Assembly: GCA_961205875.1 (NCBI GenBank)
Contig: OY540818.1
Coordinates: 15,226,761 to 15,290,760, forward strand
Direction of reading: 5' to 3'
DNA length: 64,000 nucleotides
Source: Sialis fuliginosa
Lineage: Eukaryota; Arthropoda; Insecta; Megaloptera; Sialidae
In this document: positions 60,136-64,000 of the stretch, piece by piece
How the letters are laid out: each line of letters starts with the position of its first letter
How positions within the stretch are numbered: the stretch's first letter is position 1
Made by a program: the position numbers and the translations under genes
The notes under the pieces: generated by a model
Told to the model about the DNA's origin: nothing
The model's database searches: none
Seen by the model: only the letters and a program-made list of their open reading frames with translations

Positions 60136-60455
60136 CTTCCTCGCAATATCAAAGATACGAGAAGCTTTGTGATTGTTTTAGATTGAGACAAAAAAAATGT
60201 TCTCCGATTTCAAAATTTTAAATTGATCTTTCCGTTACACGTCAAGACAAACACTTTTCGTTCCGTGTCTGTCTGGCTGTCCGTTCGTGTGTGTGTCTGT
60301 CCCCTGAATCCATGTCACACGCATAACTCATGAACCACTCCACCGATATTATTGAAACTTGGTCGGATGGTTGGGTTTGGCTTGAGGACGGTTCCATTTC
60401 AAAATCATCAAAATCGTGAGTAAGAGGGAGGGGTGACATCCCAAAATATTTATTT
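60136..60455 (+). repeat. Dispersed repeat family A, copy 4
   Basis: CTTCCTCGCAATATCAAAGA, AGAAGCTTTGTGATTG, TCTCCGATTTCAAAATTTTAA, CGTTACACGTCAAGAC, gtctgtc run, ATGAACCACTCCACCGATAT and GGGTGACATCCCAAAATATT: the longest and best-preserved copy with 42527-42799. It is followed at about 60530 by a family C copy. Confidence 0.75.
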
Positions 60456-60524
60456 TTTCGAGATATCTCAAGAACTGTTATGTTGTTTTACAGTTAAGTG
60501 TCTATATGTAGAGTATATATTATG

Positions 60525-60640
60525 ATTCAGTAATGACAGTACTCAAATAATAATAAATATGTATTTCTAATTTGGTATATTTAGTTAAAGTCCAACACTG
60601 GGGTACGATCCAAAACTGGTACCTGTACCTTTTATGAAAA
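60525..60640 (+). repeat. Family C repeat, copy 2
   Basis: CAGTAATGACAGTACTCAAA, ATTTCTAATTTGGTATATTTA, CAACACTGGGGTACGATCCA and AAACTGGTACCTGTACCTTTT match 18645-18745 in order. Confidence 0.55.
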
Positions 60641-62316
60641 TATATATGGTTTTTCATAGTTAGGTGAGAAGAAATTTCGACTTCCACCCGATAACTTAGT
60701 TAGTTGGTAATATATAGTTCACAGAAAAAAATTTGCTCTTAAAACTTTATTAAATACATATTATATTTTATATAACATACTCCTAGTCAGAGATATCATT
60801 TACGAAGGCATGAAATAAAATAGATCGTAACGTAAAACAATGGATCACAAAAAATCTTTTGATTGCAATTAGCGTACGCTTTTCTCCTAAAAAGCCCGGA
60901 ATGTAAAGTACCCACTATTAGTATCCGTAGAATTTGAAACAGGAAATGAGATCTTTGTTTCAAGCATAGCCGTCTATTCCGCTCATCAAATATTTACTCT
61001 TTCTTATTCGGTTTCGTTTTATCATTTATTCAAATACTTACTCACAAACGGTGCAGTTAAACTGCACGAAGTACACTGCAAAAAATTACGACTGTTCATT
61101 ATTTTATGTTTGGTTTTGAAAACTGTCTATTGGATTAATTTTTATTATTTGGTGAAAGATACTTTACTTTCATTTGAAATTTGAATGTAAAATTTGTAAT
61201 TGTACTTTTTTTCATTTCTCTGTCTGTCTATCTGTTATCTTTTTACGGCTAAACCGATCTTGATTGAATTTGGCAGGAAGATTTTTTTCCACACGAATGA
61301 AGTCGCAGTAAAGAGGGGACATTCTGAGTGTCAAAATAGAGGGGGGGGGGAGCAAAATAGGTAAGGGTGTTGTGCAAAGATACAAGAAATTTTAATTTTT
61401 AAATATTGATGACCTTTTTGTTCCTTTTTGCTCATCAAACGACAAATACTTAGATTAACAACATCATTCAAAATTTAAAAAAATTATGAAAACACCATTT
61501 TTTTAATGCAAATATGGAATCCATTCTGTAGGTACCTACGGAAAAGAAGACGATCCAGCTGACAAAAAACGCATAGAAGTAGAAGAAGAACAAGGTACCT
61601 ACAGTACCCAAGTAATATAAATCCTTGTATTACTTGGTCGGTTTTCCTATATAATCATAATACAAACGATGTGATATTTTATTGAGAAGTTCTAGGTAGA
61701 TTAATATTGTGGCCATTACAAGCCCGCGGTATAATTAGAAAATGGCGCTACTTGAGTTATCATGTAAGTAAATAAATTCGTTAACGGTTCAGCAAACACC
61801 TAATGAAAATATACATAAATAATATGTAACTGTAATTAATATTTCATAGCTTCTTGGACCGCTTGAACTATACCTACTGTTTTTTCTTATATACCTACAT
61901 TTAATTTAGTTTGTATAGCACATAATTGTTTATTATAAAGATTTAAGAATACAGAAAATTTAGATTAGTTTAAAAAAAAATCTTAACAGATAAGATCCCA
62001 GAAAAAAATATATTTGAGGACAATTTGTAACGTTTCAACCCAAAAGTTATTAAATTTACGTTATTTCATATAAAAATATTATGGTAGGTAACTAAAAGTA
62101 AAAAAAAGTGATTGCACAGCGTTTTCTCGTGCTAAATAATTATCAAATAAATAAAATAAGTAAACTTCCATTTTTACAATTTTATTAGAAAAAATTAATT
62201 CTTTTTTTTCTTAAAATTGTCAAACAAAAAGCATTGAATTTTGGGAGCAAGATTCAGTATATTTTTGTAGAGGAATATTTTAATATAAAATAAATAACTA
62301 TTTAAGAATACCACTT
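60641..62316. other. Intergenic, simple repeats only
   Basis: A G run lies at 61341-61350. A gtctgtctatctg run near 61220, followed by AACCGATCTTGATTGAATTTGG, is debris of the arthropod repeat class. No gene is recognised. Confidence 0.45.
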
Positions 62317-62540
62317 CACTCCCCCCCTACATGATTTTGATTAATTTTATATGGGACTATCTACTAGCCAGATCAAACCAAAAAAACGAGTTTTATTAAT
62401 ATCGGTTCAGTGGTTCATGAATTGACGAAAAAAGGAAAGAAACAGAAAAACGCGGAACGAAAAGCGTTTGTATGTATTAGGTGCTTTTACAAATGATCAC
62501 ATTGTTTCCTCTATCGTTTGGATATAGCGAGGAAGCAAAG
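62317..62540 (-). repeat. Dispersed repeat family A, copy 5
   Basis: The minus strand reads TTTGCTTCCTCGCTATATCC, CTTTTCGTTCCGCG, TTCATGAACCACTGAACCGA, ATTAATAAAACTCG and AATCAAAATCATGTAGGGGG. It is more diverged than copies 3 and 4 and lacks the full gtctgtc run. Confidence 0.65.
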
Positions 62541-63949
62541 TAAAGTATGCTATTTTATAAGTGTATTCAATAAAATAAATATTTTCTGTGTATTTTATAA
62601 TTATAGTGTAACATATATACAATATACATTAATGTTCTCGTATATTTTAAAACAAACAATTAATTTTACGAAAACACCAAAATAAAAACATTTTATAATA
62701 GCTAGTATACTATATTTCAAGGATTATTCTTCTTATTGTTAGCATTATATTCCTTTACATTTACAAGTTCCTTTCACCATATGAAGTATCTGCGTAAACT
62801 TTCCATATAAATTAACATTTAAGATTTTTACATTTCAAATGAAATATCGAAAAATATTAGTTCTGAATATAGAAACCTTTTGAAATGTATAAAAAGAACA
62901 TAAATTTTTCTTTGCATGAGCGAGAGTTATTTCAACATGTATATGGACTAATGAACCTTTGGATAATAAATGCTATCCGCTGGAATTTTATAAGCAATTT
63001 TAAAAAGACTATAGGAAGTAATTTATTCAGTCCTAATTTTCTTAATCAGTGATATTCAAACTTTAACATATTTTGAATATTTCAAAACTGATTATCTCTT
63101 AATTAAATGACCATCTTTAAAAAAATTCATAAAAATAATCTCTATAAAAAACTGTTTTAAGTCATTTTTTTTAAGTTTTTCATTTTTCTCTTTTGAGTGA
63201 CGTATCTCGAAGTCCATAGCCATTATATGGGATCACCTTGGGAATATATTTTTTCAAACAAAAAAAAATCCTCTAAATCGGTCCATATTTATAGAAGTTA
63301 TGTCCGAACGTACATAAAAAAATAAATATTGTCAAATTGAGATGAGAACCTCTTATGTTTTTGAAGTCAATTAAAAATAATAAATATTTCAATTGTATAG
63401 TATATTTAGCTGTGTAGCTAACTTCATGCGTTATATGACACGCTTTTATTAATAGTAGATAATTATTACATATTATATATTATACATATACAATTGACAT
63501 AAAGCTTTTACATATTCCATAATCATATAGTTTTATCCATTATGTTTTTATTACATTTAATAAACAACGCACTAGAATGTTCTAATATTTCTACCCCCCA
63601 AGTCATCACCAGGAAAATAAATTACGTTATCAATTATTTATAACCGTGTCAGTGAATTAAATATATAATGCAAAGGGCAATAAATAAAATGTGCTTTTAA
63701 TTCTAATATGAATGAGTGCATGACGCACGTATTACACATCAAATAAAAAAATATATCTGTTTTAAATTGATGCTAAATAAATCAAATTTATTAATAAATT
63801 AATATGCATGTATAGTTAGTATTAAATCACGTATAGAAAAATATCACCAAATATGTATTAAAAATAAAATATCAATACAAAATAATACAGTTAATAAACA
63901 ATTATGTATATAAGAAATTTTCAAAAGTTATAAAATATTTAACTTAAAA
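62541..63949. other. AT-rich intergenic sequence, nothing recognised
   Basis: No frame over 60 codons and no repeat with ends. Confidence 0.5.
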
Positions 63950-64000
63950 TATATAAGGTACTGGCACCAGTCTTGAATATGACCTCAGAAATGGTTATTT
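63950..64000 (-). repeat. Family C repeat, copy 3, cut by the window end
   Basis: The minus strand reads TCAAGACTGGTGCCAGTACC then TTATAT, the same end as 18645-18745. The rest of the copy lies beyond the window. Confidence 0.5.

Noticed and set aside
1-64000. tRNA, rRNA or CRISPR content
   Set aside because: No B-box-like GGTTCGAATCC with a matching cloverleaf, no rRNA-like GC-rich conserved text, and no regularly spaced identical short repeats were seen.

Overview
This window is AT-rich eukaryotic DNA, most likely from an insect (order not determined). By eye it is about 70% or more A+T. It has multi-kilobase introns with GT..AG borders, many short TA- or 8-bp-duplication transposon remnants, and dispersed repeats containing the runs of gtctgtctgtc common in arthropod genomes. 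There is no bacterial or viral gene organisation, no CRISPR array, and no rRNA or tRNA gene that I can see. Almost every open frame in the window is a chance AT-rich frame or lies inside a repeat.

I can support one gene with confidence, on the minus strand. Three exons (47646-47900, 41231-41390, 36666-37007) join with matching splice phases. They give a 217-residue single-pass membrane protein with a short N-terminal ectodomain carrying two N-glycosylation sequons, one membrane segment ending in a cysteine-rich CYCCHR stretch, and a cytoplasmic tail carrying PPPPY and LPTY motifs. PPxY/LPxY motifs bind the WW domains of Nedd4-type ubiquitin ligases. The layout recalls insect Commissureless, but I cannot prove orthology from sequence alone. 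The first exon found begins with non-coding sequence after a good acceptor, so at least one upstream 5'-UTR exon and the promoter lie to the right, possibly at the GC-rich patches near 55.4-55.5 kb or 56.5-56.7 kb, or outside the window.

Layout: 1-36 kb is gene-poor flank downstream of the gene, holding dispersed repeats, a 620-bp hAT-type hairpin element (9357-9976), a 744-bp palindrome (19387-20130), an inverted pair of Penelope-like terminal sequences with a hammerhead-ribozyme-like core (23889-24072), several MITEs, and a 263-bp hAT MITE (34939-35201). From 36.5 to 47.9 kb lies the gene. Intron 2 holds a 781-bp pogo/Tigger-type element with TA duplications (37112-37892). Intron 1 holds a 1042-bp hAT-type element with an 821-bp palindrome (44225-45266) and other mobile fragments. 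From 48 to 64 kb there are repeats and three or four GC-shifted patches that may be promoters or enhancers. The strongest of these has a GTCACGTGAC E-box and a TGACGTCA site at 55.44-55.49 kb.

The main points of interest are several independent long-hairpin DNA transposons with exact target-site duplications, the hammerhead-like Penelope remnant, a promoter-like repeat module (CCAAT, TATA, CRE) found both alone and as inverted arms inside the intronic pogo-type element, and the PPxY/LPxY membrane protein.
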